Assembly (NCBI GenBank): GCA_001897855.1
Contig: MKUO01000007.1
Location: 310,001 to 374,000, forward strand
Origin: Bacteroidetes bacterium 43-93
GTDB taxonomy: Bacteria; Bacteroidota; Bacteroidia; Chitinophagales; Chitinophagaceae
Reading direction: 5' to 3'
Length of the DNA stretch: 64,000 nucleotides
Below, in pieces: positions 1 to 8,346 of this stretch; position 1 is the stretch's first letter; each line of letters opens with the position of its first letter. A program made the translations under genes and the position numbers. Under the pieces are notes generated by a model. That model was not told the DNA's origin. It worked only from the letters and a program-made list of their open reading frames with translations, and made no database searches.

Positions 1-80
1 GTTAACAATCATTTACATGTTAACAGGCTTCTTTTATCGGCAGGAGAGTTGTACTTTTCTTGTCCAAATGATTTGAGGAC

Positions 81-1295
81 GTGCAGATTAAAAAACCATA
101 TATATCACCTTCGTTTTCTTACGTGCCGTTGGAAGAAACGCTGGAGATACTTCCTAAAAAGCAGGACCTGTTCATAGGTATCCCAAAGGAAACATCTTTC
201 CAGGAAAGCAGGGTTGCGCTCACCCCCGAGGCTGTTTCGGTATTAGTAAATAACGGCCATGACGTAGCAGTAGAGCACAATGCGGGAGAAGGATCTTTTT
301 ATTTTGACAGTGACTACAGTGAAGCCGGTGCGCGTATTGTATATGAAAAGGCCGAGGTGTACAAGGCTACAACGATCATAAAGTCGGCACCTATATCTGA
401 AGAAGAGGTGGCGTTGTTACAACCCAATCAGGTGATCATATCGCCAATACATCTTCCCTTCCTGAAGAAGGATATGCTGGAGCAACTCCTGCATAAAAAG
501 ATTATTGCAATAGCATTTGATTCTATCAAGGATGATTCAGGTACATACCCTATCGTTCGGTCCATGAGCGAGATAGCCGGTAGCTCTGCTATTCTTACAG
601 CAGCTAAATATCTGAACACCGGCCATAACGGCAAGGGCATTTTGCTGGGGGGTATCTCCGGTGTGCCGCCTGCTCGTGTGTTGATATTGGGCGCAGGTGT
701 TGTGGGTGAGTTTGCTGCGCGTACAGCTTTAGGTTTGGGCGCAATGGTGATGATATTCGACAACTCCATCTACCGCCTGATGCGTCTTCAAAACAATATC
801 GGTAAAAGGTGTTTTACTTCTGTACTGGATCCTGTGACGCTGGCAGAAGAATTAGCAAATGCAGATGTGGCAGTAGGCGCATTGAAGCCTGTGAATGGCA
901 TCACACCTGTAGTGGTTACAGAAGAGATGGTTAGCAATATGAAAGCCGGCTCTGTGATCATTGATGTAAGCATAGACCGCGGCGGTTGCTTCGAAACCTC
1001 CAAAGTTACTTCGCACGAAAACCCGGTGTATCGTAAGTACGATGTGATACATTATTGCGTGCCCAATATAGCATCGGGCGTATCCCGTACCGCATCACGC
1101 GCCATCAGCAATGTATTGATGCCCATCATACAGCAGTGTGCCGACAGGGGCGGTTTTGAAGGCCTGATACAGGCTAAAGCAGGTATTCGTAATGGTGTGT
1201 ACCTGTACAAAGGTTGCGTTACCAATGCGCCGATAGCGAAGAGATTCAATTTTAAATATACAGACCTCGACTTATTGCTGGCTATGCCAAGCTAA
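81..1295 (+). CDS. ald: Alanine dehydrogenase
   Basis: Oxidatively deaminates L-alanine to pyruvate and ammonia with NAD+ (reversible), in the cytoplasm. The 404-residue protein has the family N-terminal substrate domain starting around residue 31 (FIGIPKETSFQESRVALTP). Candidate substrate residues are Arg44, Lys101 and His124 (ISPIHLPF), and the Rossmann nucleotide-binding motif GAGVVG is at 204-209. The 30-residue extension before the conserved domain is, from memory, usual in Bacteroidota members. The start is GTG: an in-frame TGA lies at 69-71 and no ATG is in range. A purine stretch GAGGA sits just upstream but very close. The related transhydrogenase alpha subunit is the main alternative, but no beta subunit follows. 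Confidence 0.9.
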   Translation: MQIKKPYISPSFSYVPLEETLEILPKKQDLFIGIPKETSFQESRVALTPEAVSVLVNNGHDVAVEHNAGEGSFYFDSDYSEAGARIVYEKAEVYKATTIIKSAPISEEEVALLQPNQVIISPIHLPFLKKDMLEQLLHKKIIAIAFDSIKDDSGTYPIVRSMSEIAGSSAILTAAKYLNTGHNGKGILLGGISGVPPARVLILGAGVVGEFAARTALGLGAMVMIFDNSIYRLMRLQNNIGKRCFTSVLDPVTLAEELANADVAVGALKPVNGITPVVVTEEMVSNMKAGSVIIDVSIDRGGCFETSKVTSHENPVYRKYDVIHYCVPNIASGVSRTASRAISNVLMPIIQQCADRGGFEGLIQAKAGIRNGVYLYKGCVTNAPIAKRFNFKYTDLDLLLAMPS

Positions 1296-1312
1296 ACCTG
1301 TAATTACAGTAT

Positions 1313-1675
1313 ATGCCTAACCATAGAATGAACAAAACCATCGCCGGCTACCATATCCTGATGATATTATCAGCAGTGGATTTCCGCGTGAATGAAAAAG
1401 AGGACATGGTAATACGTGAGTACATTGTAGAGGAGTTTCCTTTTCGGGTTAACCTCGACAGGGAGATGGCTGTTATTAGCAATCTTCGCCCCGATGAATG
1501 GGAATCTCATTTCCTGAAGGCTATGGACGACTTCTATGATGACGCTACAGAAGCAGAACGTACCAACCTGCTCGACTTTGCCATACAACTCACAACTGCT
1601 GACGATGTAGTGACCAAAGAAGAAAACCATTTCCTGAACTTGCTGTTCGAGAACTGGAAGCCGGAAGAGGCTTAG
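1313..1675 (+). CDS. TerB-like small protein
   Basis: A 120-residue acidic, all-helical protein with no signal peptide or membrane segment. Its spacing of paired acidic helices (AVDFRVNEKEDMVIREY near the N-terminus, TADDVVTKEENHFLNLLF near the C-terminus) resembles the TerB/tellurite-resistance fold, where such motifs bind divalent metal. No other ter genes are nearby, so a role in tellurite resistance should not be assumed. It follows ald by 17 bases and may be cotranscribed. Its TAG stop overlaps the stop of the convergent uppP gene by four bases. A second ATG at 1328 (MNKTIAGY) is a possible start. Confidence 0.6.
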   Translation: MPNHRMNKTIAGYHILMILSAVDFRVNEKEDMVIREYIVEEFPFRVNLDREMAVISNLRPDEWESHFLKAMDDFYDDATEAERTNLLDFAIQLTTADDVVTKEENHFLNLLFENWKPEEA

Positions 1676-2478
1676 CTCACCGTAATAGCACCCATCAACC
1701 CCAGCGCCAGTATTATGATGCCGGCTATTACACGATAGATACCAAACGCTTTAAAGCCATGCTTGTTCAGGTAGTTGATAAAGAAACGTATCGATATCAC
1801 TGATATTACAAATGCGATCAGGCAACCAACTAATAACATGGATGTGTTTCCCGAGTGGAATGCTTCCGGTGTTTCTTTATAAGTATCATATATCTCCTTA
1901 GCGGTAGCTGCTGCCATAGTGGGCACAGCCAGGAAGAATGAAAACTCGGCAGCTAGGCTCCTGGTGAGCTTAGAAGACATGCCACCGATGATAGTAGCAG
2001 CGCTGCGGCTCAGCCCGGGGAAAATGATAGACAATATCTGGTACGTACCTATTTTTATCGCGTTGCCATAAGTGATGTTTTCCTCTTTGTCAATGGTGGG
2101 CCTGGTAAACCATTTGTCAATAAATATGAGTACAATACCTCCCAGTAGGGTAACAGAAGCGATAACGGTAATATTGCCCAATACCGCTTCAATGTGTTTC
2201 TTTAGCAGAGCGCCAAATATCAGAGATGGTATTACCGCAACGATCAGCTTTTTATAGAAATCAAGGCTTTTAAAGTTCATGAACTTTTTCCAGTATAGCA
2301 CCAATACGGCAAGGATAGCGGCAAATTGTATCACTATGTCAAACATGTTTACGAACGCATCCTTGGGGTCAACGCCCATAAATGCCTGTGCAAACTTCAT
2401 GTGCGCGGTAGATGATATAGGTATAAACTCCGTTAATCCTTCAACGATAGCGGTAATAATTGCCTGGAACCAAGTCAT
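1672..2478 (-). CDS. uppP: Undecaprenyl-diphosphatase UppP/BacA
   Basis: Dephosphorylates undecaprenyl pyrophosphate at the inner membrane to recycle the lipid carrier for peptidoglycan and surface polysaccharide synthesis. At 268 residues it has the family length and about eight hydrophobic segments. The two catalytic signatures are present: EGLTE (13-17) followed by PISSTAH (20-26), and PGLSRSAAT (154-162). It is the last gene of a folD-queE-uppP unit and starts two bases after the queE stop, so translational coupling is likely. The 3' end overlaps the convergent TerB-like gene and no hairpin terminator separates them. Confidence 0.95.
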   Translation of the reverse strand: MTWFQAIITAIVEGLTEFIPISSTAHMKFAQAFMGVDPKDAFVNMFDIVIQFAAILAVLVLYWKKFMNFKSLDFYKKLIVAVIPSLIFGALLKKHIEAVLGNITVIASVTLLGGIVLIFIDKWFTRPTIDKEENITYGNAIKIGTYQILSIIFPGLSRSAATIIGGMSSKLTRSLAAEFSFFLAVPTMAAATAKEIYDTYKETPEAFHSGNTSMLLVGCLIAFVISVISIRFFINYLNKHGFKAFGIYRVIAGIIILALGLMGAITVS

Positions 2479-2480
2479 GC

Positions 2481-3104
2481 TTATGGAATATTGATGTATT
2501 TATGAGTTTGCAAAGATAATTGCCACTGCGGATTATTCTTGATATAGTCTATTATCAATGGTGTCACCTGGTCTTTTCTGCTCCATTCGGGCTGCAGGTA
2601 TAGTTTGCATTGCGGTCCCACCTTTGCCGCATGTTCTTCCGCCCAGTGAAAATCTGATTTATTGTACACGATGATCTTCAGTTCATCGGCCTTTTCCATA
2701 TTATCTTCCAGCGGTGCCTTAAATTTTTTGGGAGATAATGTAACCCAGTCCAGTTTGCCACTGAGTGGATGCGCACCGGAGGTTTCTATATGAACTTTAA
2801 AATTACCGGCATGTAATGCATCACATATCGCATTAAGATCGTGCATGGCAGGTTCGCCGCCTGTTATTACAGCTATTCGTCCCGGGTGTGACGATGCGAA
2901 TGAAGTGATAGTATCAAGAGATAATACAGGGTGCTTGCTCGCATCCCAGCTATCTTTTACATCGCACCATACGCAGCCTACATCGCAGCCACCAAGGCGT
3001 ATAAAATAAGCTGCTTTACCCGTATGGAAGCCTTCGCCCTGCAGGGTATAAAAATGTTCCATTACAGGATAGCCTGTAATTTTTTGTTCCGTAACCATAC
3101 TCAC
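2481..3104 (-). CDS. queE: 7-carboxy-7-deazaguanine synthase QueE
   Basis: Radical-SAM enzyme that contracts 6-carboxytetrahydropterin to 7-carboxy-7-deazaguanine, an early step to preQ0 and queuosine tRNA modification. The [4Fe-4S] motif C-x3-C-x2-C is at Cys40, Cys44 and Cys47 (GGCDVGCVWCD), preceded by the typical LQGEGFHTGKAAYFIRLGG stretch. The glycine-rich SAM-binding segment VITGGEPAMH follows. Length (about 207) matches the family. The start is GTG at 3104 or ATG at 3098; a strong AGGAGG sits four bases before the GTG, which favours it. It lies 22 bases after folD and 2 before uppP in one transcript. The other queuosine genes are not in the window. Confidence 0.93.
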   Translation of the reverse strand: MSMVTEQKITGYPVMEHFYTLQGEGFHTGKAAYFIRLGGCDVGCVWCDVKDSWDASKHPVLSLDTITSFASSHPGRIAVITGGEPAMHDLNAICDALHAGNFKVHIETSGAHPLSGKLDWVTLSPKKFKAPLEDNMEKADELKIIVYNKSDFHWAEEHAAKVGPQCKLYLQPEWSRKDQVTPLIIDYIKNNPQWQLSLQTHKYINIP

Positions 3105-3126
3105 TATTCCTCCTTCTGTATGATGA

Positions 3127-4002
3127 TTATATATGTTGTTTTGCTGCTTCCAGTGTATTCTTCATCAGGCCGCCAATAGTCATTAAGCCTACACCACCCG
3201 GTACCGGTGTTATATAGCTGGCCTTCGGTGCTACATTTTCAAAATCCACATCACCTACCAGGCGCGACCCGCTTTTCTTTGTAGCATCAGGTATACGGTT
3301 GATACCTACGTCTATGATAATAGCGCCTTCCTTCACCATATCAGCAGTTACATATTTGGGACGGCCAATGGCTGCAATGATAATATCTGCGGTTTGCGTG
3401 ATCTCTTTCAGGTTTTTGGTTTTGCTATGGCACATAGTTACGGTAGCATTGCCTGGCTTGGCATTGCGGCTCATCAATATGGTCATAGGGGTACCTACTA
3501 TATTGCTGCGGCCAATGATCACACAATGCATACCGGTAACATCAATATTATAATGCTCCAGCATCAGCATAATGCCATAAGGCGTCGCCGGCAAAAAGGT
3601 CTTATGTCCCAGTAACATTTTGCCCAGCGATATTGGATGGAATCCATCCACATCTTTGGTAGGATCTATTTTATTGATCACTTTATCGTCAGAGATATGT
3701 TCCGGCAGTGGTAGTTGTACCAGGATGCCATCAATTTTATCGTCCGCGTTCAGGTTGTCTATTTCATCCAGCAATTGCTGCTCGGTAATGCTGGTATCAA
3801 AACGCAGCAGGGTAGATCCGAATCCCAGTTCTTCGCAGGTACGAACCTTAGATGCTACATACGCCTCGCTGGCTGGGTTATTACCCACCAGTATGGCGGC
3901 AAGATGTGGTACTTTACCTGTTTTTGCCTTTAATTCTTCGGTTTCTTTCTTTATCTGGGATTTTAGTTGTGCGGATACCGCAGCGCCGTCGAGTAATTGC
4001 AT
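3127..4002 (-). CDS. folD: Methylenetetrahydrofolate dehydrogenase/cyclohydrolase FolD
   Basis: Bifunctional cytosolic enzyme that interconverts 5,10-methylene- and 10-formyl-tetrahydrofolate. The N-terminal catalytic domain carries Tyr48 and Lys52 (EAYVASK). The NADP-binding segment contains VIIGRSNIVGTPM, and the C-terminal signature PVPGGVGLMTIGGLM is intact. The reading frame extends to a TTG at 4008, but that TTG is part of a promoter -7 box (TATATTTG, 4013-4006). I therefore place the start at the ATG at 4002, giving 291 residues beginning MQLLDG. The box ends three bases before this ATG, so the mRNA is probably leaderless. It heads the folD-queE-uppP operon. Confidence 0.95.
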   Translation of the reverse strand: MQLLDGAAVSAQLKSQIKKETEELKAKTGKVPHLAAILVGNNPASEAYVASKVRTCEELGFGSTLLRFDTSITEQQLLDEIDNLNADDKIDGILVQLPLPEHISDDKVINKIDPTKDVDGFHPISLGKMLLGHKTFLPATPYGIMLMLEHYNIDVTGMHCVIIGRSNIVGTPMTILMSRNAKPGNATVTMCHSKTKNLKEITQTADIIIAAIGRPKYVTADMVKEGAIIIDVGINRIPDATKKSGSRLVGDVDFENVAPKASYITPVPGGVGLMTIGGLMKNTLEAAKQHI

Positions 4003-4005
4003 ACG

Positions 4006-4013
4006 CAAATATA
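4006..4013 (-). promoter_or_regulatory. Promoter -7 element of folD operon
   Basis: TATATTTG on the minus strand matches the Bacteroidota -7 consensus TAnnTTTG exactly. It ends three bases before the folD ATG, which implies transcription starting at or next to the start codon. Confidence 0.65.
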
Positions 4014-4029
4014 TGTTCTATTTAAAATA

Positions 4030-4054
4030 AAAGGCGGCTTTTTAAGCCGCCTTT
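4030..4054 (-). terminator. Terminator of the metal efflux operon
   Basis: A perfect 11-bp stem (AAAGGCGGCTT / AAGCCGCCTTT) with a 3-base loop sits directly after the RND pump stop codon. On the minus strand it is followed by a T-rich run (TTATTTT). Confidence 0.85.
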
Positions 4055-4056
4055 GG

Positions 4057-7000
4057 TTAACTAACTGCCCCCAGTTTCTTCAATAAATTCCTGTTCTTTC
4101 TTTTATGTATCAGGTTATATACAATAGAATAGATAACCGGTAATATAAGTAATGTAAGCAGGGTAGAAGTGATCAACCCTCCGATCACCACAATCGCCAG
4201 TGGCTTTTGAGTTTCAGAACCTATACCGGTACTTATAGCTGCGGGCAGCAATCCTATTGCAGCCATTAATGCGGTCATTACTACCGGCCGGATGCGTGAT
4301 ATCACTCCTTCTTCAATGGCCTTATCAATAGGCATTTTCGCCTCCAGGTTTTTGCGGAATACACTTATCAGGATCACACCGTTTTGTATACACACCCCAA
4401 ACAATGCAATGAAACCAATACCGGCACTGATGCTGAAGTTCATTCCTGTAATATGCAATGCCAGTATGCCACCTATAAGTGCAAATGGCACATTCATAAT
4501 GGTAAGTGTAGCGTCTTTTACATTGCCAAATGTGATGAACAATATCAGGAATATGCCCAGCAAGCAAAGTGGTACCACGCGTGCAAGTGTTCCGGTGGCT
4601 CTCTGCTGGTTCTCAAACTCACCATTCCAGGTCATCTTATAGCCTTTAGGCATTTGCAATACTTTATTCACTTTTTGTTGCGCTTCGGCGATGGTACTGC
4701 CAAGGTCGCGTTCGCGTATCGAGAATTTTACGGCTATATATCTAAGGTTATTATCCCGGAATATAAATGCCGGCCCGGTAAGCGTTCTTATCGTAGCTAT
4801 CTCGCTGATAGGTATTTTACTGCCGTCTTGTGTAGGCACCCGCAGTTGTTCTATTTTATTCTGCGTATTGCGGAACTCTTTATCATACCTGATCCGGATG
4901 TCAAATTTGCGTTCTCCTTCGTATAATTGTGTTGCGGCCTTGCCTCCTAACGCCATCTCTATCACTGCATTGGCGTCTGCTATGTTTACACCGTACATCG
5001 CCATTTTTTGCTGATCCAGTTCTATATGAAATTCAGGCTGGCCCAGGTTGCGCAGGATGCCGAGGTCTTCTATGCCGCGCACATCTTTCAACACTCCTTT
5101 TACTACCCTTGCCATAGAGTCCAGTTGCTGAAAGTTTGGACCGAATATTTTTACCGCGAGCGCAGCATTTACTCCCGCTACAGCTTCTTCTACGTTATCG
5201 CGTATCGGCTGCGAGTAGTTGAGCACAATGCCTGGTATCTTACGTAGTTGTGCATCCATTTGGTCTATCAGCTGATCTTCTGTAATATGCCGTTTCCACT
5301 CTTCTTTTGGTTTCAAATCCACTTGTATCTGCACGTTGAAGAAGCCTTTAGGGTCGGTACCATCATTGGTGCGCCCTATCTGCGATAGTGTTTGCTTCAC
5401 TTCGGGGAACTGCCTGATGATGGCGATCATTTTATCGCTTACCTGCTTGGCCTGTGGCAGGCTCACGCTCATAGGCAATTCGCTTTCTACCCATAACGCG
5501 CCTTCATCCAGTTGCGGCAGAAATTCCGTACCCAGGAATTTGGCAGAGAAGAAAGTAATTATCATAATGGCTACAGCAGATAGAATGCTCAGTTTCTGAT
5601 GCCTGTACACCCAGCGAAATGCCCGACCTATATATTTTTCAAAAAACAGAACTACTACATTATGCTTTTCACGCACGTTTTTCTTCAGCAGTACGCTCGA
5701 TAAAGCCGGTACAAATGTGAGTGTATATAACAGTGCTCCCAGCAGTGCAAAGCCTAATGTGTAGGCCAATGGTGAGAACATCTTACCTTCCACTTTCTGA
5801 AAGGCGAAAATGGGTATCAGGCAGGTAAGGATGATCAGCTTGGAGAAGAATATGGCTTTACCCATCTCTGTACCAACATTCTTGAACAAGCTCATTTTCG
5901 ATAGCTTGTTGAATTTCTCCATGCCCACTTCCTTCGCCCGGTGGTCCAGGGCTACAAATATACCCTCCACCATCACCACAGCGCCATCTATGATGATACC
6001 AAAATCCACCGCACCCATCGATAGCAGGTTGGCAGACATGCCTTTGATGCGCATGAGCATAAAGGCAAATAACAGCGCCAGCGGTACGATAAGGCCCACC
6101 GTTAATGTAGTGCGCCAGTCGGCCATGAATATAAGTACGATCACCGTTACCAGTATAATGCCTTCTATCAGGTTGTGTATTACCGTATGCGTCGCATAGG
6201 TCATTAGCACCGTACGATCATAGAAGGTATCTATCCGCACTCCCTTCGGCAACACGTTTTCGTTCAGGTCCTGTACTTTTTCATTGATGCGTTTCAGCAC
6301 TTCGGCAGGGTTCTCTCCTTTGCGCATCACCACTATACCTTCTATTACATCATTCTCATCGTCTCGCGATACCCAGCCCAGCCTGGGTTTACCGGCTTCC
6401 CGTACTTTACCCACCTGTCGCACTAGTATCGGCAGGTTGTTTATTTTGGTAATGATGATATTCTCTATCTCCGATATATTGTTTAGGATACCAATACCAC
6501 GCACTACATAAGCCTGGCCGTTTCTTTCCAATACATCTCCGCCTACGTTGATATTGCTTTTTGTTACGGCATTGTACACATCCAGCGATGTAAGCCCGTA
6601 TTTATTGAGTTGGCTGGGGTCAATGCTTATTTCATATATCTTTTCTTCACCGCCAAAGCTGTTAACATCCGCTACGCCGGGTATAGATTTGAACTGCCTG
6701 TCCAATACCCAGTTTTGTATCGTGGTCAGTTCACGGATGTCTTTGATATTGCTATGTAGTGTATAGCGGAATATCTCACCGGTAGGCCCGTAAGGTGGCT
6801 GCACATCGGGTTTCACACCTTCTGGCAGGTCTGCATTGCCTAGCCGGCTCAATACTTGCTGGCGTGCAAAGGCGTCATCTATATTGTCGTCAAAGATGAT
6901 GCGTATATAGCTAAGGCCAAAAGAGGATGTGGACCTTAGCGAGGTCTTCGATTGAACAGAGTTAAGGGCAGTCTCTAGCGGTATAGACACAAACTTCTCA

Positions 7001-7191
7001 ACCTCTTCTGCACTTCGTCCCGGCCATTGTGCAATGATGATGATCTGCGTATTTGTTACGTCAGGAAAGGTTTCGATGGGCGTGTTTTTATAGCTTACGA
7101 AACCTATAACGGCAAGCACTGCTGTAAGGAAGAATACGAGATACCTGTGGCGAAGCGAAAAATAGATGATCTGCTTAATGAACTTGTTCAT
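4057..7191 (-). CDS. czcA: CzcA-like heavy-metal RND efflux pump
   Basis: Inner-membrane proton-driven pump of the HME-RND family, 1044 residues with the usual 12-helix architecture and two large periplasmic loops. The helix-4 proton-relay motif reads DFGIIIDGAVVMVE starting at about Asp395. This fits the DFG-x3-DG-x5-E form of CzcA (Co/Zn/Cd) rather than the A-x-x-D-x3-E form of CusA (Cu/Ag). I therefore favour divalent metals, although substrate cannot be settled by eye. It is the last gene of a czcC-czcB-czcA order (27 bases after the adaptor) and is followed by a strong terminator. No metal-sensing regulator gene lies nearby. Confidence 0.9.
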   Translation of the reverse strand: MNKFIKQIIYFSLRHRYLVFFLTAVLAVIGFVSYKNTPIETFPDVTNTQIIIIAQWPGRSAEEVEKFVSIPLETALNSVQSKTSLRSTSSFGLSYIRIIFDDNIDDAFARQQVLSRLGNADLPEGVKPDVQPPYGPTGEIFRYTLHSNIKDIRELTTIQNWVLDRQFKSIPGVADVNSFGGEEKIYEISIDPSQLNKYGLTSLDVYNAVTKSNINVGGDVLERNGQAYVVRGIGILNNISEIENIIITKINNLPILVRQVGKVREAGKPRLGWVSRDDENDVIEGIVVMRKGENPAEVLKRINEKVQDLNENVLPKGVRIDTFYDRTVLMTYATHTVIHNLIEGIILVTVIVLIFMADWRTTLTVGLIVPLALLFAFMLMRIKGMSANLLSMGAVDFGIIIDGAVVMVEGIFVALDHRAKEVGMEKFNKLSKMSLFKNVGTEMGKAIFFSKLIILTCLIPIFAFQKVEGKMFSPLAYTLGFALLGALLYTLTFVPALSSVLLKKNVREKHNVVVLFFEKYIGRAFRWVYRHQKLSILSAVAIMIITFFSAKFLGTEFLPQLDEGALWVESELPMSVSLPQAKQVSDKMIAIIRQFPEVKQTLSQIGRTNDGTDPKGFFNVQIQVDLKPKEEWKRHITEDQLIDQMDAQLRKIPGIVLNYSQPIRDNVEEAVAGVNAALAVKIFGPNFQQLDSMARVVKGVLKDVRGIEDLGILRNLGQPEFHIELDQQKMAMYGVNIADANAVIEMALGGKAATQLYEGERKFDIRIRYDKEFRNTQNKIEQLRVPTQDGSKIPISEIATIRTLTGPAFIFRDNNLRYIAVKFSIRERDLGSTIAEAQQKVNKVLQMPKGYKMTWNGEFENQQRATGTLARVVPLCLLGIFLILFITFGNVKDATLTIMNVPFALIGGILALHITGMNFSISAGIGFIALFGVCIQNGVILISVFRKNLEAKMPIDKAIEEGVISRIRPVVMTALMAAIGLLPAAISTGIGSETQKPLAIVVIGGLITSTLLTLLILPVIYSIVYNLIHKRKNRNLLKKLGAVS

Positions 7192-7218
7192 GAAAGTGGT
7201 TGGCGGTGAGGAAAGAGA

Positions 7219-8313
7219 TTATTCGTTCAGCAACTGGTTAAATATCAATAACTGGTTTTGGGTGATCATTTTCTGACCCGGATTAAGTCCGTTAGAAATG
7301 AATGTTTTATCACCAACTGTTTTTAAAATCGTTATTTCCTGTATACGCAGATCACTGTTGCTGTTGTATAGAACTATGTAATTTTTTTCGTCCTGCGATA
7401 TCACGGCAGCAGTAGGTATACAAGTAGCTTTCGTGCCTTCATCGTTTGTTACTATTACTTTGGCAAACATATCCGGCTTCAGCAGCATATCCTTGTTATC
7501 AAGCACTACCCTTACCTGCATCGCCTTACTCGTAGGGTCCAGTACCTGGCTTACTTTTTCGATCTTGCCGGATAGTCTTTTGTCGGGATAGGCAAGTGGT
7601 ACTACAGTTACATTATATCCTTCTTTAACCTTTGGGATATCGGCTTCATACACATTCGCGCTAACCCAAACGTTTTTCAGGTCAGATATAGTGAAAAGGT
7701 TATCGCCTGCATCAGAGCGGATAAAAGATCCTGTGCTGATCTTCTTTTCTACCACATACCCATTGATAGGGCTGCGCAGGATATATTGCCCGTCTTTGCT
7801 GGCAGATCCGCCACCGTTTATGTTGATCACAGACTGTACTTTGTGTTTAACGGCGAGGGCTTTCTCATAATTCTGTTTAGCCTCTGTGTACTCACGTTCA
7901 CTGCTAATGCCGTTTTTGTAAAGTGATGCGGCATTGTCCATCTGGCGCTTGGCTATTGCAAGGTCTGCTTCGGCACTATTCAGGTCGCTATAGTCGCCTG
8001 CAATGTCCGAGCTTCTGATAACAGCTAATACCTGCCCTTCGCTTACTTTATCACCCAGCGATACTTTGGTGTCTATCACCACGCCGCTGCTCCGCGGAAA
8101 AACCTTTACCAGGTTATTTTCGTTATAGCCTATTTCACCGCTCAATGATAATTCATTGTCAACATCACAATTGCTGGCAGTGTCTATTTTTATCATGTGC
8201 TGCATAGAATCGCTCAGCACAAATTTTGTATCTTCTGTCTTTTGCTCCTGTTTGTGACTGCAGGCGCTAAGGGCCGATAGCGCCACAAATGACAGTATGA
8301 TGGTCTTTTTCAT
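7219..8313 (-). CDS. czcB: Efflux adaptor (membrane fusion) lipoprotein, CzcB-like
   Basis: Periplasmic adaptor that links the RND pump to the outer-membrane channel. The first 18 residues form a lipoprotein signal ending in LSAC (Cys18 lipidated). The chain then shows a beta-barrel/lipoyl half (VFPRSSGVVIDTKVSLGDKV), an alpha-helical hairpin (about 115-160, rich in Ala/Lys/Glu) and the second lipoyl half (YILRSPINGYVVEKKISTGS). A C-terminal barrel and membrane-proximal domain ends at GLNPGQKMI. Its 364 residues fit the family. It lies between the OMF and RND genes with short gaps of 33 and 27 bases. Confidence 0.9.
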   Translation of the reverse strand: MKKTIILSFVALSALSACSHKQEQKTEDTKFVLSDSMQHMIKIDTASNCDVDNELSLSGEIGYNENNLVKVFPRSSGVVIDTKVSLGDKVSEGQVLAVIRSSDIAGDYSDLNSAEADLAIAKRQMDNAASLYKNGISSEREYTEAKQNYEKALAVKHKVQSVININGGGSASKDGQYILRSPINGYVVEKKISTGSFIRSDAGDNLFTISDLKNVWVSANVYEADIPKVKEGYNVTVVPLAYPDKRLSGKIEKVSQVLDPTSKAMQVRVVLDNKDMLLKPDMFAKVIVTNDEGTKATCIPTAAVISQDEKNYIVLYNSNSDLRIQEITILKTVGDKTFISNGLNPGQKMITQNQLLIFNQLLNE

Positions 8314-8346
8314 TATCGTTATTCTTTCGAAGTGTTTTTAATACGG

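Noticed and set aside
1313..1675. Tellurite-resistance gene
   Set aside because: Only a loose TerB-like fold is seen and no other ter gene is present, so a resistance role is not supported.
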